Counted from the first letter of the stretch, positions 10,676 to 22,184 are shown. The stretch is 64,000 nucleotides of DNA from Hysterangium stoloniferum (GCA_015178975.1 WHVD01000125.1:1-64000), one strand, 5' to 3'. A program made the numbers and translations. Notes: a model not told the origin generated them from the letters alone.

Positions 10676-11727
10676 ATGCTATTCTCTGCCATACACACCC
10701 CACCCAACAGCATCTTCTCAGCCGCGGCAAATCCCACACTGCTCTCTCACACCATCCTCCAAGCAATCAACGAGTTTATTTCCATGGACGATGATCTACT
10801 GGAGATGCGCCCCATTGCTGCAAAGCGCTCTAGGGAAGCAAGAGAATTTGCAAACCAGCCTCAAAGTGGGTCGTCTCTGTCATTTTTACAAGGGCAATTA
10901 GCAGTGAGTTACAATTGACTACTCTTCATTTGTTTTTCCCCTAAAACCTCCCTTAGAGCACCCCTAGCGCTCATATAGAGTCACCAGAGAGTGCAGGGGG
11001 TGTGAGACCTTCAATTAACTTCAATATTTTCATGGGGTTGGACGCGGACGATGAAGAAGGGAGGGAATCATGTACCGTCAAGGGACGATTCAAGACCGCG
11101 ACAACTCCCTCAACGAGCTCAGAGTCGTCAGTATCAACACCGAGGAGTGCTGTCAAGACTTCGGCCGTGTTCGTAGAGGATGATCGGTCTGACGATACCG
11201 CGTCATTCACGTCGCAGGCGATGGGGGATGCTCAAGAGGTACTGCGGCCTCTTGTCCAGCAGCGGCGAGCGGCTGCCCGCGCGAGTGTTTTGTTGAAGGC
11301 GCAGATGGAGGGTTTCAATGATGGTAATGAGCCTGCGAGACTGGTCAGTCGGAAGTCTAAGCGCGTGGAGACTGACGATGAGGAGGAACCGACCAAGGAG
11401 TCAGCCCAGGGCGTTCGTCGCAGTAAGAAGCCAAAGCACCAAACGGCCCCATCTGCTTCTGGTATTCCAACAAGCGGGATCACAGATACGTCCATCTCCT
11501 CCGCAACACAGCACAGGTGTTCACTTTGCAATGTCACATTCACACGCAAAGATGACCTCAAACGGCACAACACCAAAACCAAACAACATCGTGAATCGCT
11601 GCGCGCTCATAACCAAAAATCAAATGTGGAAGAAACCAAGGCCTTTTACTGTTGCTCTAGGATATTCTTGCGAGAAGATTCCTTTAGGAGGCATCAGTTT
11701 CAATGCAAACGTCGTCGCCAAAGCTGA
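10676..11727 (+). CDS. C2H2-type zinc-finger protein, two exons
   Basis: Exon 1 is 10676-10903 and exon 2 is 10957-11727. The 53-nt intron 10904-10956 has donor GTGAGT and acceptor CCTTAG and splices in phase 0. The product is 332 aa. The N-terminal 250 residues are acidic and Ser/Thr-rich, with basic patches (KSKR, RRSKKPK) that could be nuclear-localisation signals. The C terminus has one finger at about residues 264-287 (C-x2-C-x12-H-x6-H, with the linker RKDDLKRH typical of DNA-contact helices). A second degenerate finger at about 303-325 reads CC...RRH-x3-C, i.e. adjacent cysteines and a terminal Cys. Likely a nuclear DNA-binding regulator; target unknown. The ATG follows a pyrimidine-rich leader. 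No damage seen, so this is probably a living gene. Confidence 0.72.
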
Positions 11728-12640
11728 AATGGCGCTCAGGAGGGTATCCTCACCAGGCTATAAAAGCAACTTGTGATTTACTTATTTTATTCGGAAATAT
11801 GCCCTTGATTTCTTTTTAGAGGCAATATATTCTCACGACCTCTTTTTATTCTCAAAGAGGACAGACAGGACGTTGTTGTGAGTGTGATCTTGTTTGGTAC
11901 GCGTCTATGGTAACTTACGACTGATTGTCCCAGAAGTTGCCCCAAAACGTAAAGCCAGAATGTTTGTAGTAGTCGTTGCGATCAGGTTGTCTTCCTGATA
12001 TGGACATTTGCGTAAAGGATTAGGAAATCAGTTCTCTGGATGGAAAGTCCTCTGAATGTAAGTTGCTGATATGTTACGGAACGAGGGCTTAGCGTTAACA
12101 CTCCTTACAGTGTAAATTGCCACAGAATCACTGGCGACAATCACTTTCCTTCATTTATTTGGTGACTCTGTTGACCGTGCGACTTCAGAAAGCCTACAAA
12201 CGGTGGGGGTCCGATAATTTAGGCTCCTCGAAGGCTCGTTTGAATCCATGGATTCGCTGCATCTTCTTGTGTTAATTTTGTCTTTATTGTTCGCCGAGAT
12301 GTTGTGTCTTCCTCCTTGGGAGATGGGTGCCATGGCCGTAAGGATGTTGTTCTCTGTACTGCGGGTGCTTTTTCCTAGTATAAAACCTTATCATCTGTTC
12401 CCCAGTCTGTCACCCTCTTGTCACTCACTGGCATTAACTTGACGTTGAAGTTTGGTGATTCAAATCTACATACCAACAACCAATAATCATACCATACTCC
12501 AAGGATAAGCTTCCTCCAGCAAAAAAAAGGATAAGTCGAAGAAGGGAATATTTCCTGAGTCTATTCCTCTGCCAAGCCTCCGTGCGAGTGCAAGTCAGTT
12601 GCGTCATAGGCTTGATATAGAGCCTCTGGTTAATGCGCCG
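11728..12640. other. intergenic, no gene seen
   Basis: Contains the 3' flank of the zinc-finger gene and short discordant ORFs on both strands. No TE termini or domains recognised. Confidence 0.4.
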
Positions 12641-14115
12641 CATTATATACTTCAGAACACCGTCTTCCAGAACATCGCTGGCAGAAAATAGGAAGGGGTA
12701 TCTGGAATGCTCATTATTAATAAGGAACTCCTGAACCTACACCGGGGGAACGATCCATATAGCCATGGGGATTTAGTATCGCACTCGGGAATAAAAAATA
12801 AACAGAAATCAGCCAGCTGCGGGGGTTCACGTTCCGTCCAGAAAGTATTTTGAGGTGTCCCATAACCTTCCGTCGCATGGCTGAGACTATCACATCATTG
12901 GATATACCTAGTCATACAACGGAGTTCATGGACTGTATCACAGTTAAAAAGTACCTTCTTGATAGAAAAACAATGCGGTTAGATTTCTGGAGGGAACACC
13001 GAAGGCAAATTGTGACCATCAGTGTTCACATCCACGTCGCTGTCAAGGGTCACTTGGACACCATATGCAAGGTCGATCTGGTGCACGAGGCATCTTTGAG
13101 TGAACCCTATTTGAGATAAGGGATGCGGAACCCTTCAGGATGGAAGGACTAAACAACATCAGGGATTTGGGAATTTCAACACCTATTATGTAGACTCTCT
13201 AGATATATAGTAAGCTTTTATACCGACTAGTAAATAGGGATATCGCGAAGGTAGTGTGTCTAGCCGAGCTAGCTAGCTCTCCTAGATGGCTCTAGACAAT
13301 ATAGACGGCATACTTACTGATCTTCCCACTTTCCTGATGAAGGGAGGACAAGCGTAAATGCCCAGCAGCACACCACAGTTTCACGACTTGGGTTCGAACT
13401 TGGGGGTTCGACTTTGAGTTTGTCCCCCTCAATGGCAACGAAGTGATATAATTTATGGGATGAAAAGACAATATTACATGTCTGAGCAACAGTGAGCTTT
13501 CACACGCCATAGACTCCTTCTATCGCCTAGATTGACGAACCTTGTTGGTGATTAATTGATTCCAGTTCTCTGGTACATGATGAGGATATGGACCGTTTAT
13601 GATTGGACGTAGGTGGTTTCCGAGTCTTGTTAAAGTATTGACTTCGCTTCTAACCACGTCAAGAGCGCATCTCCAAGTAGAATGAATAGAGCGATTTGTT
13701 ACATGCAAAGAGGAAAATATGGATCCTATCATTTTATTCATATTCCCCTGGATCTTGACGTGAACCGTCTGCGTGTCGAGATGGCCAAGTTGACCTTTTG
13801 AAACCATAGCGTACATAAACACCACATTGATACCATCACCCTGAACAATTAAACGTATCTCAGAGCCAAAGTCATTACCAACTCTCGTTCCATCTCTGTA
13901 GAGTAAGATTGTAAAATAAAATTTACGAATGGGGGGGGATAATCAAGAAGATTCCCTATTTATTCAACATTGGTGGAATTTCTGTGTGACCGAGCACACA
14001 TCCCTTTCTCAGACGCGTTGTACAATGAGGTAATAGTATTGGAACAACGACTTGCACTTTCTTTCAAGGGTTTAAATCAGGAACTCCGAATAAATGGAAT
14101 ATGGTGGTGCAAAAA
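12641..14115. repeat. dispersed repeat, copy B (about 1.47 kb)
   Basis: Homologous to copy A at 7715-8993 over its full length, with an extra 183-bp insertion at 13157-13339. It ends a few bases before the DyP peroxidase remnant. On the minus strand, 13825-13520 reads a 101-aa frame, with DGTRVGNDFGSEIRLIVQG upstream; both look like decayed coding sequence. Confidence 0.8.
13157..13339. mobile_element. 183-bp MITE-like insertion in repeat copy B
   Basis: Present in copy B and absent from copy A. The ends are CATCAGG and CCTGATG, i.e. 7-bp perfect terminal inverted repeats that extend imperfectly to about 18 bp. It is flanked by a possible AA dinucleotide duplication. Contains palindromic phrases such as GAGCTAGCTAGCTC and no coding capacity. 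Confidence 0.5.
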
Positions 14116-14120
14116 TAGGC

Positions 14121-15098
14121 TATAGGAGAGGCAACACCAAACCAAGCGCCCAAGTTGACCAAAGACGGCTCATTCCTCGCCTTCCGCCAGCTGCAGCAGT
14201 TCGTCCCGGAATTCAACCAATTCTTGGACCAGAACGCCATCGCATGCGCCGACTCACCCACGAGCAAGGTGCTGCTCTTCTCGGCGCGCGTATGTTCGGG
14301 CGGTTTAAGAGTGTAGGTTGCCCTTTCTTGTTTCGTCTCTCACTTTTGTTCGTCCTGACACTTTGTAACGTTAACTATAGGGCGCGCCGATCGACCTGAC
14401 TCCGCGTTTTGACGACTCCGCACTGGGTTCTGACCCCACTCGCAACAACGACTTCAACTTCATGCCCCCTGGCATGAACGTCACTTTAGACCAGACACGA
14501 TGCCCGTTCTCTGCGCACATCCGGAAGACAAACCCCCGTAGCGAGATCACCCCATCATGCGCTCGAGCATCCCCTTCTGGTCCCGAGTGTGCGCTTTCAC
14601 TCTCTACGAATTTCTCCCGCTGGCTCTTTCTTTTCTTTTTCTTCTCTTTTTTTCTTCGCTCGTTAATTTTTCATTTGGTTTTAATATTATAGTGACACCT
14701 GATGAGATTGCGTTGAAGACGACAAGCATCGATCGAGGTCTGGCGTTCGGTGCGTGTCGATTCAGAATTCTATGACATTGTTTAAAGGTCAAATGCTAAC
14801 ACGCCGCACAGTCTCATACCAATCCGACCTATCCGCCGGTTTCCGATTCCAACAACAAGTGTGGGCGGATAACACCGCGTAAGTCTCCTAATAAGTAATC
14901 TCAAAAGTATTAATATTAATATATCATCGTCATCGTCGCTCATCATTGACTCACGCTCATCTCTATCATCCCATGCTCCATACACAATACACTATACACC
15001 ATATTCCCATTTGGGAAAAACACCACCAACGTCCGCTTCGACCCTATCATCGGCGGGAACCAGAGAAACGCGCGCCCCGTGTCCGGCCTCAGCACCAC
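14121..15098 (+). pseudogene. DyP-type peroxidase, truncated at both ends and frameshifted
   Basis: The order and wording of conserved segments match fungal dye-decolorizing peroxidases: AFRQLQQFVPEFNQFL, LTHEQGAALLGARMFGRFKS, GAPIDL, DPTRNNDFNF, DQTRCPFSAHIRKTNPR, RSSIPF, TPDEIALKTTSIDRGLAF and VSYQSDLSAGFRFQQQVW. Introns 14313-14380, 14589-14692 and 14750-14811 have normal borders. Lesions are a frameshift near 14250, another near 14550-14578, and no usable acceptor before the exon at about 15003. The N-terminal GxxDG region is missing at the junction with repeat copy B. The C-terminal part with the proximal haem histidine is replaced by LINE sequence after about 15098. DyP enzymes are secreted haem peroxidases that oxidise dyes and aromatic compounds; this copy cannot make one. 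Confidence 0.85.
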
Positions 15099-15516
15099 CT
15101 TTATAAACTCCCACATTTCGTCAGGCTCCTTTCAACAGATCCCCACACCTTCTAGCAACATCGTCGACATCACCCTATCCCTATCCGAATGTACCATTGA
15201 TCTCTACAACATCTATAACGCCCCGAACTTTGATACTGCACACAGCGACCTAGAACAATGGCTTGATATGCACACATCCAACAACCCCATGATATGGGTG
15301 GGGCATTTCAACAAAATTCACCCCTTGTGGACTGGGGTGATGCATCCAGACAGATGCCACCACAATAACACCGCCAAGCTGCTTCAATTGCTTGTGACAC
15401 ACAATATGGAGAATTGACTACCTGCTGCCACAGAGTTTGATGCTCACAGCACTTGGTCCATGATTAACCTTTTCTCCTGTGCACCTAACCTCCAATAATG
15501 TGTCCTATTGTGTATG
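15099..15516 (+). pseudogene. LINE endonuclease (EEP/APE-type) fragment, 5' portion
   Basis: From about 15099 the DyP frame turns into the endonuclease domain of fungal LINE retrotransposons. Segments such as LYNIYNAPNF, VGHFNKIHPLWTG and STWSMINLFSCAPN correspond to the active-site region (GDFN and HPLW motifs). VGHFN carries His where the catalytic Asp is expected. There are in-frame stops. The frame resumes after the LTR insertion at 18119. Confidence 0.7.
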
Positions 15517-15772
15517 TGTTATGTATTTCTAAGGTTTTTCTATTTTTTACAAAATTCCCCAAATAAATCAATAAAAACAAGTTTAAATGTACTTATATTG
15601 CAACAGAATTATTGTACAATAGTCTCCTGAAATTAACCTGAATTATTACAATTTATTTCATATTTTTATCATTTATTTTGAGAGAACTATCAAATTTCTA
15701 CTGTTTATTCTTTTTTAACTAAATATCTTCGAAGTTGACCATCTGGCGCTTATTGCGCAATGCGTGGGAATA

Positions 15773-15893
15773 TTGTCACATTTCGTGTCAATTGTCACAA
15801 ACACAACAAGTTGTCACAAATGACAAGCTGTCACAAATGTGACCCAGCTGTCACAAATGGCTGAATAACCATAATGTCACACATATGGAAACA
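15773..15893 (+). repeat. cluster of TGTCACAAA-like motifs
   Basis: Seven or so occurrences of TTGTCACA / GTCACAAA within about 120 bp in the upstream part of the family D LTR. A comparable GTGAC-rich cluster lies in reverse at about 36310-36480. Such short repeated motifs in an LTR could be regulatory protein sites; this is inference. Confidence 0.5.
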
Positions 15894-16098
15894 CTGTGAC
15901 ATGCACGGGAAAATTATGTAATCAGTGCACGTGCATGAAAATCATCAACTTCATAACATGCGAGAGTATTACATCAGCATATATGCTACAATGGAAAGTA
16001 GTAGAAACTCCTGGAATATTCCAGCAGATTCTAGGTAAAATAGCAAAAAAATTGGTAAAACAAGTAGCTAGAACATTCTCCCATGTCTCAGATTTTAC

Positions 16099-16110
16099 TG
16101 TATATAAGGA
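16099..16110 (+). promoter_or_regulatory. TATA-like LTR promoter (TGTATATAAGGA)
   Basis: Conserved between family D and the LTRs at 23327-24618 and 30044-31335, where it reads on the minus strand (about 30745-30757). Position and conservation suggest the core promoter of the retroelements. Confidence 0.45.
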
Positions 16111-16257
16111 GCTCTGCTCCACCACTGAAATATAACTCAATTTAACCCATTTACTACACCACATCTGTGTCACTGCAGCAAGCAGCTTAGTCAGGATTCC
16201 TGCCACCTCTAGTTGAGCTTCTGGTACAATCCTACCCTCTTACCACTCTAGTTAAGC

Positions 16258-17351
16258 TGTTAGAAGTCATGGTGTTTCACGTCATCGATGCTCGGCTAAT
16301 TGTGTACTATACAGTAGCTTAGTCATTGGTTGTATTCTAGTTAAGGGCTTTGTCACCCCTTCACCCACATGAAAACTCATCTTATATTCTTATAGGTTAT
16401 GGGCCCCACCAGTTGCCTCTAATTTGCTTAACTACTGCTACTATATCTAAACCACATCCTTTTGTCATTGTCAAAATTGTGACTCACCTTTGATCTTTGA
16501 GTGCAACAAGAGGTGGACCTGCGAAGTAGGATATTGGGACTAATGATGATACTGTGGAGTGGCAGCAGTATATGGAGTGTGGTTTATTGAGAATGGACTC
16601 ACAGATCATTGTACATCAAACGTGATGTTCCAAGAACATCCATGGGTTTTATGAAGACAATGATTTTCGACTTTGAGTTCTATGAACCAACTTTTGCGAG
16701 TAGGCTTGTTGTCCCATGAATGGCCAAGCTGAATTATTTCATGTAATTTTGTGTGGACTAGGGGTTTTGAGGAGGGCTCTGAGGTCTGGGATCAGAAATC
16801 CAGGAGGTTAGGAGGATGTGTACTAGGAGTTCTGAGCCTGAGGTACAATTCAATGTTAATGTAGTGGATGTGTGGTCTGGGAGGTTGGGGAAATACGTAC
16901 TAGGAGCAAGGGATGCTCCGAGGTACGATTCAATGCCAAATGTACCAGACAATTTTTGCATCTAGTGGGTGCAGCAGATTTTGAAGTTTTGGACGAATAT
17001 TGCATCTAGTGGGCACAGCCAATTTTTTGTTTTCAATTTTTGGATGGATTTTTGGACAGATCTTGCATCTAGTGAGTGCAGCGCAGTGGGTATTTTTAAG
17101 ATTTTTGGACAGATTTTCAGACAGATTTTTTGGACAGATTTTGTGTCAAGTGGGTGCATTTTTTTTTTGTGTTAAAAGGATGTTTAATTTTTGGCTGGTA
17201 TGTATGGATCTACTATGGGCTCTCAATGACATGCAAAGTGGGCATGTTAGAAGTCATGGCGTTGCACATCGTCGACACTCGGCTAATTGTGTACTATACA
17301 GTAGCTTAGTCACCCCTTCACCCACATGAAAACTCATCTTATATTCTTACA
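16258..17351 (+). mobile_element. small non-autonomous Copia-type element (TRIM-like)
   Basis: Direct terminal repeats at 16258-16394 and 17245-17351, both TGTTAGAAGTCATGG...TATTCTTAYA, share CGGCTAATTGTGTACTATAC and CACCCACATGAAAACTCATC. The 850-bp interior has no coding capacity. Its right half matches the 3' interior of the Copia remnant at 7109-7433. Flanks are TAAGC and TGAGC, consistent with one 5-bp target duplication that has since mutated. It was probably mobilised by a related autonomous Copia element. Confidence 0.65.
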
Positions 17352-18118
17352 TGAGCTTCTGGCACTAACACAAGATCCATTGCCACCTCTAGTTGAGCTT
17401 CTGGTAATAATCTTATACCTTTGTCACCTCTAGTTGAGCTTCTGACAAGAGTTCTGTTCCCCCTTGCCACCTCTTAATTGAGTAGCTGGCCTTTGTTACT
17501 TTTCCACCTCTAGTTGAGTTGTTGGCTATCAATTAAAGTAATAAACAATTTTGGTTATCATTGTTGAGATTAGGCATACATTTCTAAGTTTTTGGCATAA
17601 ATAAATACTGATAATATTCTTGCAGAATCCTTAAGACAACATTAAGATCCTGATAAGTTAGTATCACAGTAGACCCTGTAGGTTAGTGTAAATAAAGCAT
17701 ATATTAGCCAAATAATGTTTTATTCCATATCTAATCTTTTGACCTGTTTATAAATATTTTTACTGTTGATAAATACAGTAGTATAAAATATATATAAACT
17801 AGCTAGAATCGAAGTCAAATCTAGTTTCAGAATCAGTGAATTGTTATTCATATTTTAGTACTTGTTTTCACAGAAAAAGAACAGCTTGCAAAAGCAGCTC
17901 TCAAAACCTTCTTTGCAAAGTAGGGTGCATACTGTACAGTATATTCAAGTAAACTCTTGACTTCAGGGGTTCTAAGTCTATTCAGGCTGCCATTGATTAA
18001 TATAAAATACTTAGATTATTTTACCTTGCAGTGAATTGAGTATTTGCACATTTTGATAGAGCACTGGACTCCTTTTTCAGAAGATAGTATTAAAATAAGG
18101 CTAATACATCACAGTATG

Positions 18119-18175
18119 GCCTCATTAGATGAATGCATTCGCAGAGCTGACCACCTACCAATACACAACAACCAT
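18119..18175 (+). pseudogene. LINE endonuclease fragment, continuation
   Basis: If the 15517-18113 insertion and one GTATG copy are ignored, the LINE frame continues across the junction into a segment reading ECIRRADHLPIH, where endonucleases of this class have the conserved (S/A)DH motif. This supports the insertion boundaries independently. Confidence 0.6.
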
Positions 18176-18390
18176 GAAATCAGATAATCTAGGTGCAATT
18201 TCAATTGCCCATGACACAGTGTTCCATGCATGCAAAGCACATCAAAGTTGCTTATCATTTCATTTGCAAAAAGGTGGTCTCTAATGAGGGATCACTTACA
18301 TACATACATTTAGTCAAAGGAAAACCTGGTGGATATTATGACGAAAGGGCTGGACTTAAACCAGCATAATTATTTAAAGAAGAAATTGGG
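18176..18390 (+). pseudogene. Copia RNase H C-terminal fragment
   Basis: Reads KSDNLGAISIAHDTVFHA followed, in shifted frames, by a conserved tail (YIHLVKG, DIMTKGL, LKKKLG), the usual end of the Copia polyprotein. Several frame breaks. It follows directly after the LINE remnant. Confidence 0.6.
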
Positions 18391-18930
18391 ATTTTATTAA
18401 TAATTGGGATATCTCATTGAGGGGAAGTATTGGTAATAAAATATAATATTAGTAAATGTTCCCAATGACTCCATCACATTCCAATGTAACAATTCAGTGG
18501 CTCACTAATGCTATGTTGTGGGGTTGGCAACTCAATATCCCATATCCAGAAATATTAGTAATTAGTTAGTATTTATTTAGTATAAAAGACTCGATAACAT
18601 CTTGAATATAATAATATTATCATCTTTTGACTACAGGATCAGGACTGGGAAATCATGGATACCATTGGTGATGTATCTCACATTATCAAACAAATTTCTT
18701 GAAAGTGCTGTAATTTGTCGATCATTTATGTAATATTGACCATATACACCTTTTGATGCTGCCACCATCAAGTAAGGTTTCGAATATTCTAACCACACCA
18801 TCCGATTGGGGCTTTTGTAGCATTACCTATAGTTTGTCTGTTTCTCAAAGTGGATGATACTTATGAGTCAAATTGTTGAAACAAATATTATAAAAATTTC
18901 CAGTACCACCTGAATTTTGATAGAGAATAA
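18391..18930. other. AT-rich flank of the Copia remnant
   Basis: May contain the matching Copia 3' LTR, but I could not define its ends. No gene seen. Confidence 0.35.
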
Positions 18931-19020
18931 TGTATTAAAAATAGTATGAGTTGACTTATTGTAATACACAATCTACAAGGAGGTAATAGACTTACAATAA
19001 TAGTACTTGTTTGTCAATCA
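18931..19020. repeat. dispersed repeat fragment, matches 47130-47235 in reverse
   Basis: Shares ATTAAAAATAGTATGAGTTG and about 80 further bases with the reverse complement of the sequence at 47130-47235. Confidence 0.6.
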
Positions 19021-19369
19021 ATGTGTCAGTTTGTCAATCACCTTCTGACATGATAGGTTTGGTACTAGTTTAGATGTACACTGGTTCTGGCATGCATTAG
19101 CCTCAGAATGCATGGTCCACAATGTTACATGTCTAAACAATGGAGGATTTGTCTGTGCAGAATGAATGCATATATTAATAGTTGAGAACATGGAAATGAG
19201 CATAGTTGAGATCCTTTTATCAAGATCATTACCTTGTTTTTCATAGAATTTTCTAAACATGTTAAGTTCTGAACAAAGAGATAAACTCTGAGGAAGTCCC
19301 ACGGAGTGTTTCCAGTAATTATTCCGAACACATGCTTTCTTCCAGGAAATGTCCCATGGAGTCCCCGGG

Positions 19370-19615
19370 TAATAAGTCTGGGGAAGTTCCGGGGATTAGT
19401 AGTACAAGACAGTGTATCAGAATGATTACCAGAAAGGTATGGTACAGGCTGAGATGGACTTGGCTTCAGCTTATAGGCTGCACCCTTGTACACTCATTTG
19501 GGTGTCCATATTTCGAGCTGACAGAATGCATACAGGAAGATGTAGATTCCAGAGTTCCCATAGGAGTTCTGGGAATTGAGCGTGCAGACAGACAAGAGGA
19601 CTAGAGACTGGATCA
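19370..19615 (-). repeat. reverse LTR fragment with the shared TAAGCTGAAGCC motif
   Basis: Contains CTTGGCTTCAGCTTATAGGC at about 19460-19480, the conserved core of family C LTRs read in reverse, with matching flanks. Ends not definable. Confidence 0.45.
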
Positions 19616-19623
19616 GAGGTGTA

Positions 19624-20186
19624 TGTTACGACCCGTTCCCGGATGTTTCAATATCCGACTTCCGATCTCCCACTTTCGATATCCGATATCCGACTACGGA
19701 ACATCATAGTTACCGTATCATCCGCGTTCTTCGTTTGTTCCGCATTTGGTAATTTGTCCGTTGACAAGTATTCACTCATTTGTTGTTGTATTCCCGTCTC
19801 GGAATATTGTCTTCCTAATATGTCTTATTGTATTTCCGTTTTAAGAACACTTCCGTTTCCATCTTATTATGGTCTCAGTTTGTAGTACAATAACGAGTAG
19901 ACTTATATTAGTTTCCGCAAATTTGTACTTTACTTTAGATCTGATATCGACTTAGTTTCTTATTCCTCCTCCCGTCTTTCTGTATGCTCGATATTCGGAA
20001 CTCTTCGGAACTCTGAATATCCATATCTTCCGTCGTTAGTTCACTTCCGAAATTAAGGACATTGAGCGTTTGCGTAGAGGCACAGCACATAAGCTGAAGC
20101 CGACGTCCTGACCCTATCCACGAGTTTCCGACTTCCTGGTGACTTCCCGATAGTTCTGGAATAAGTTCCCGACACGGCACTTAACA
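19624..20186 (+). mobile_element. solo LTR (family B), TSD GTGTA
   Basis: TGTTACGACCC...CACTTAACA, 563 bp, bounded by GTGTA at 19619-19623 and 20187-20191. Carries the shared motif CACATAAGCTGAAGCC near its 3' end. A relative with its own TSD is at 35489-36212. Formed by recombination between two LTRs of a former Gypsy-type element. Confidence 0.88.
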
Positions 20187-20219
20187 GTGTAACTTGTTTG
20201 AGGGTCAAACTTGTTTGAA

Positions 20220-20884
20220 ATTGAAACTGGATTCTAAGTACATGAATGTAGCAGACTTATATAGACTTTGAACTGTAATAATACCAAATCTGGTATTAAT
20301 GAGGGGCAGAGCTATTAAACATAAAATGAAACAAGCAAATACTAAACTGGGAATTAGGGATGGAACGGAATGGGAGTGGAGAACAAATCATGACAGGTCA
20401 TTAGACCATAACAGGAATGGGGCTCTGTTAGAGGGGTTCCGGGGAGTCCAGTCAGGGTCCAATGACTGGTCTGTGAGATACAGAGTGTTGGGTGTATATA
20501 GGGTGGAGTTCGGAGTCCGGTGGAGTCCAATGAATGGTACATGAGACACATGACAGACCATTTGACCATAACAGGAGCAGGGTTCTATGCTCTGTTAGAG
20601 GGGTTCCAGGAAGTCCAGTCGGAGTCTGGTGACTGGTCCGTGAGATACAGAGAGTCAGGTGTATATAGGGTGGAGTCCGGGTCCCAGTGGGTTGTCCGGT
20701 AGTGGGTATAGAGAGTTGGGTACAGATAGGGTGGGGTGCATACAGAGAGTTGGGCATAAACAGGTTGATGTGCAGGCTCCGGTGGGAACTCCGGTTGTTG
20801 TAACTATACAATATAGAGGGTCGGGAGCATGTAGGATGGGGTCTGGGGGCCCAGAGGCTGGCGGGTTTTCCGGTTCCTGACAAA
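20220..20884 (-). repeat. reverse family C-like LTR with internal tandem repeats
   Basis: Read on the minus strand it starts TGTCAGGAACCGGAAAACC at 20884, like the family C start. A unit of about 45-50 bp (GAGATACAGAG...GTATATAGGGTGGAGT on the plus strand) recurs three or four times between 20470 and 20770. The 3' end of the LTR is not clear. Confidence 0.5.
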
Positions 20885-21230
20885 ACATATCATAATAACT
20901 ACTTCTAGGTATAAAGTTTCCCATATCATTTATGGAACAGCCTTGAAGTAGTTGATATAGTATTAAAAGTCCTTTCTCCACATTTCTATAGGGTCCAGGA
21001 TAATCTTGAGTGGCAAAGACCACAACAAGGAAGAAAAAGACTGGAATAATACCAAGTCTCTGAAGAACAATATCCTGAATGTGACTAATTTTATCAATAG
21101 GTTTGATATCAGACCTGTGATACTTGGATGGCTTGATATGAGGCCATTCCTTATAAAGGAACTTCCATTGTTGGTCCATCAGTTTATTAAACTCTTCATT
21201 TAGAGGAGACATTAATAAGTTAGTGTACAA
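20885..21230 (-). pseudogene. interrupted ORF, unrecognised (possibly a DNA-transposon protein)
   Basis: A minus-strand frame starts at 21230 and reads about 115 protein-like residues, including SHIQDIVLQRLGII and LQGCSINDMGNFIPRSSYYD, before entering the reverse LTR at 20884. The continuation inside the LTR is an artefact. The composition is that of a real gene cut by an LTR insertion. It may belong to a DNA-transposon ORF, but I cannot place it in a family. Confidence 0.35.
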
Positions 21231-21363
21231 TGCTATACTGATTTGGAAATATTCAATTTAATAGAGAATATTGAAAATTCCTGTATATTAGCTAGATGTA
21301 TGAATCCTAATGGAGCAGATCTTAAATATGTCTGTGGGTGCTGCTGAAAGTAATTCTATAAAC

Positions 21364-22184
21364 TGTTACAACTGGAATTCCCGCTGGACTCCGGGCACTA
21401 ACTTATATGCACCCATGCCCTATATGCGCTAATTGTCAGTTTACTGGAATTCCTGCCGGACTCCATAGGTCAGACCTGTCTATGTTCAACTACATTACAT
21501 TGTGTACCAGTCACTGGAATACCCACTGGACTCCGTCACTGTCTATGTCCAACCTTGTCCTGTGCATCAGTCACTGGACCCTGCTCGGAAAACCCATCAT
21601 CCCTCTAACAGAGCCCCATTCCTGTTTTAGTCAAATGACCTGTCACAATTCAGACTCTGCTCCCACTCTGTTTCCCATTATGGTTTATGATTTGTCACAA
21701 TTTGGACTCCGCTCCATTCCGTCCTGTTCCTAACACCAAATTTGGTGTTTACTATTCTTGTTGTATGTTTTGCTAGTTTCATTTCATTATTACTGGATTT
21801 GGTATGTCATTCATTCCATGGTCTATATAGTCTTGCAGATGTTGTACATACAATCCAGTCAGAAAATCGGCTTAGATTCCCCCCAGTAATCTAATACATT
21901 TTCCACTCTAAACTCCTTGAATTACACTGCTCATGCTACTCAGAGCCCAGAGGATCCAGTGAATCTATCTCTCTTATCTATCTTGACTCATGACCTCTCG
22001 ACCCACAACCTCCAACCTACAACCCATCGCCCCACAAACCCCACCCGGACTCCCCAGGATTCCTGTCCACCTGTCTGAAATTGGACAACACAATCTCACA
22101 AGGGCACAGCCTATAAGCTGAAGCCAAGGCCTACTGGATATTCCACAGGTTTCTCTGGAAACCAGCCATGTACATACCCTAACA
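21364..22184 (+). repeat. 5' LTR of the Gypsy element (family C)
   Basis: TGTTACAACTGG...CCCTAACA, 821 bp. Contains CTATAAGCTGAAGCCAAG at about 22111-22128. The 60-bp block before the motif and the block TGACCTCTCGACCCAC are shared with the LTR at 59780-60514 and, in reverse, with 37572-38344. Confidence 0.75.

Larger units (their letters stand above)
15517..18113 (+). mobile_element. long solo-LTR-like element (family D), 5-bp TSD GTATG
   Basis: Starts TGTTATGTATTTC, ends CTAATACATCACA, and is flanked by GTATG at 15512-15516 and 18114-18118. A second copy in reverse orientation is at 32701-36914. No coding sequence is seen. A promoter-like TATA block lies at 16099-16110. The ends and promoter resemble the LTRs of the element at 23327-31335, so this is probably a solo LTR of a related Gypsy family. 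It is interrupted by the Copia-type element at 16258-17351. Confidence 0.8.

Noticed and set aside
14700..14725. CTGATGA inside the DyP remnant as a third hammerhead
   Set aside because: No GAAA core follows stem II at the right distance, and the sequence is explained by conserved DyP codons.
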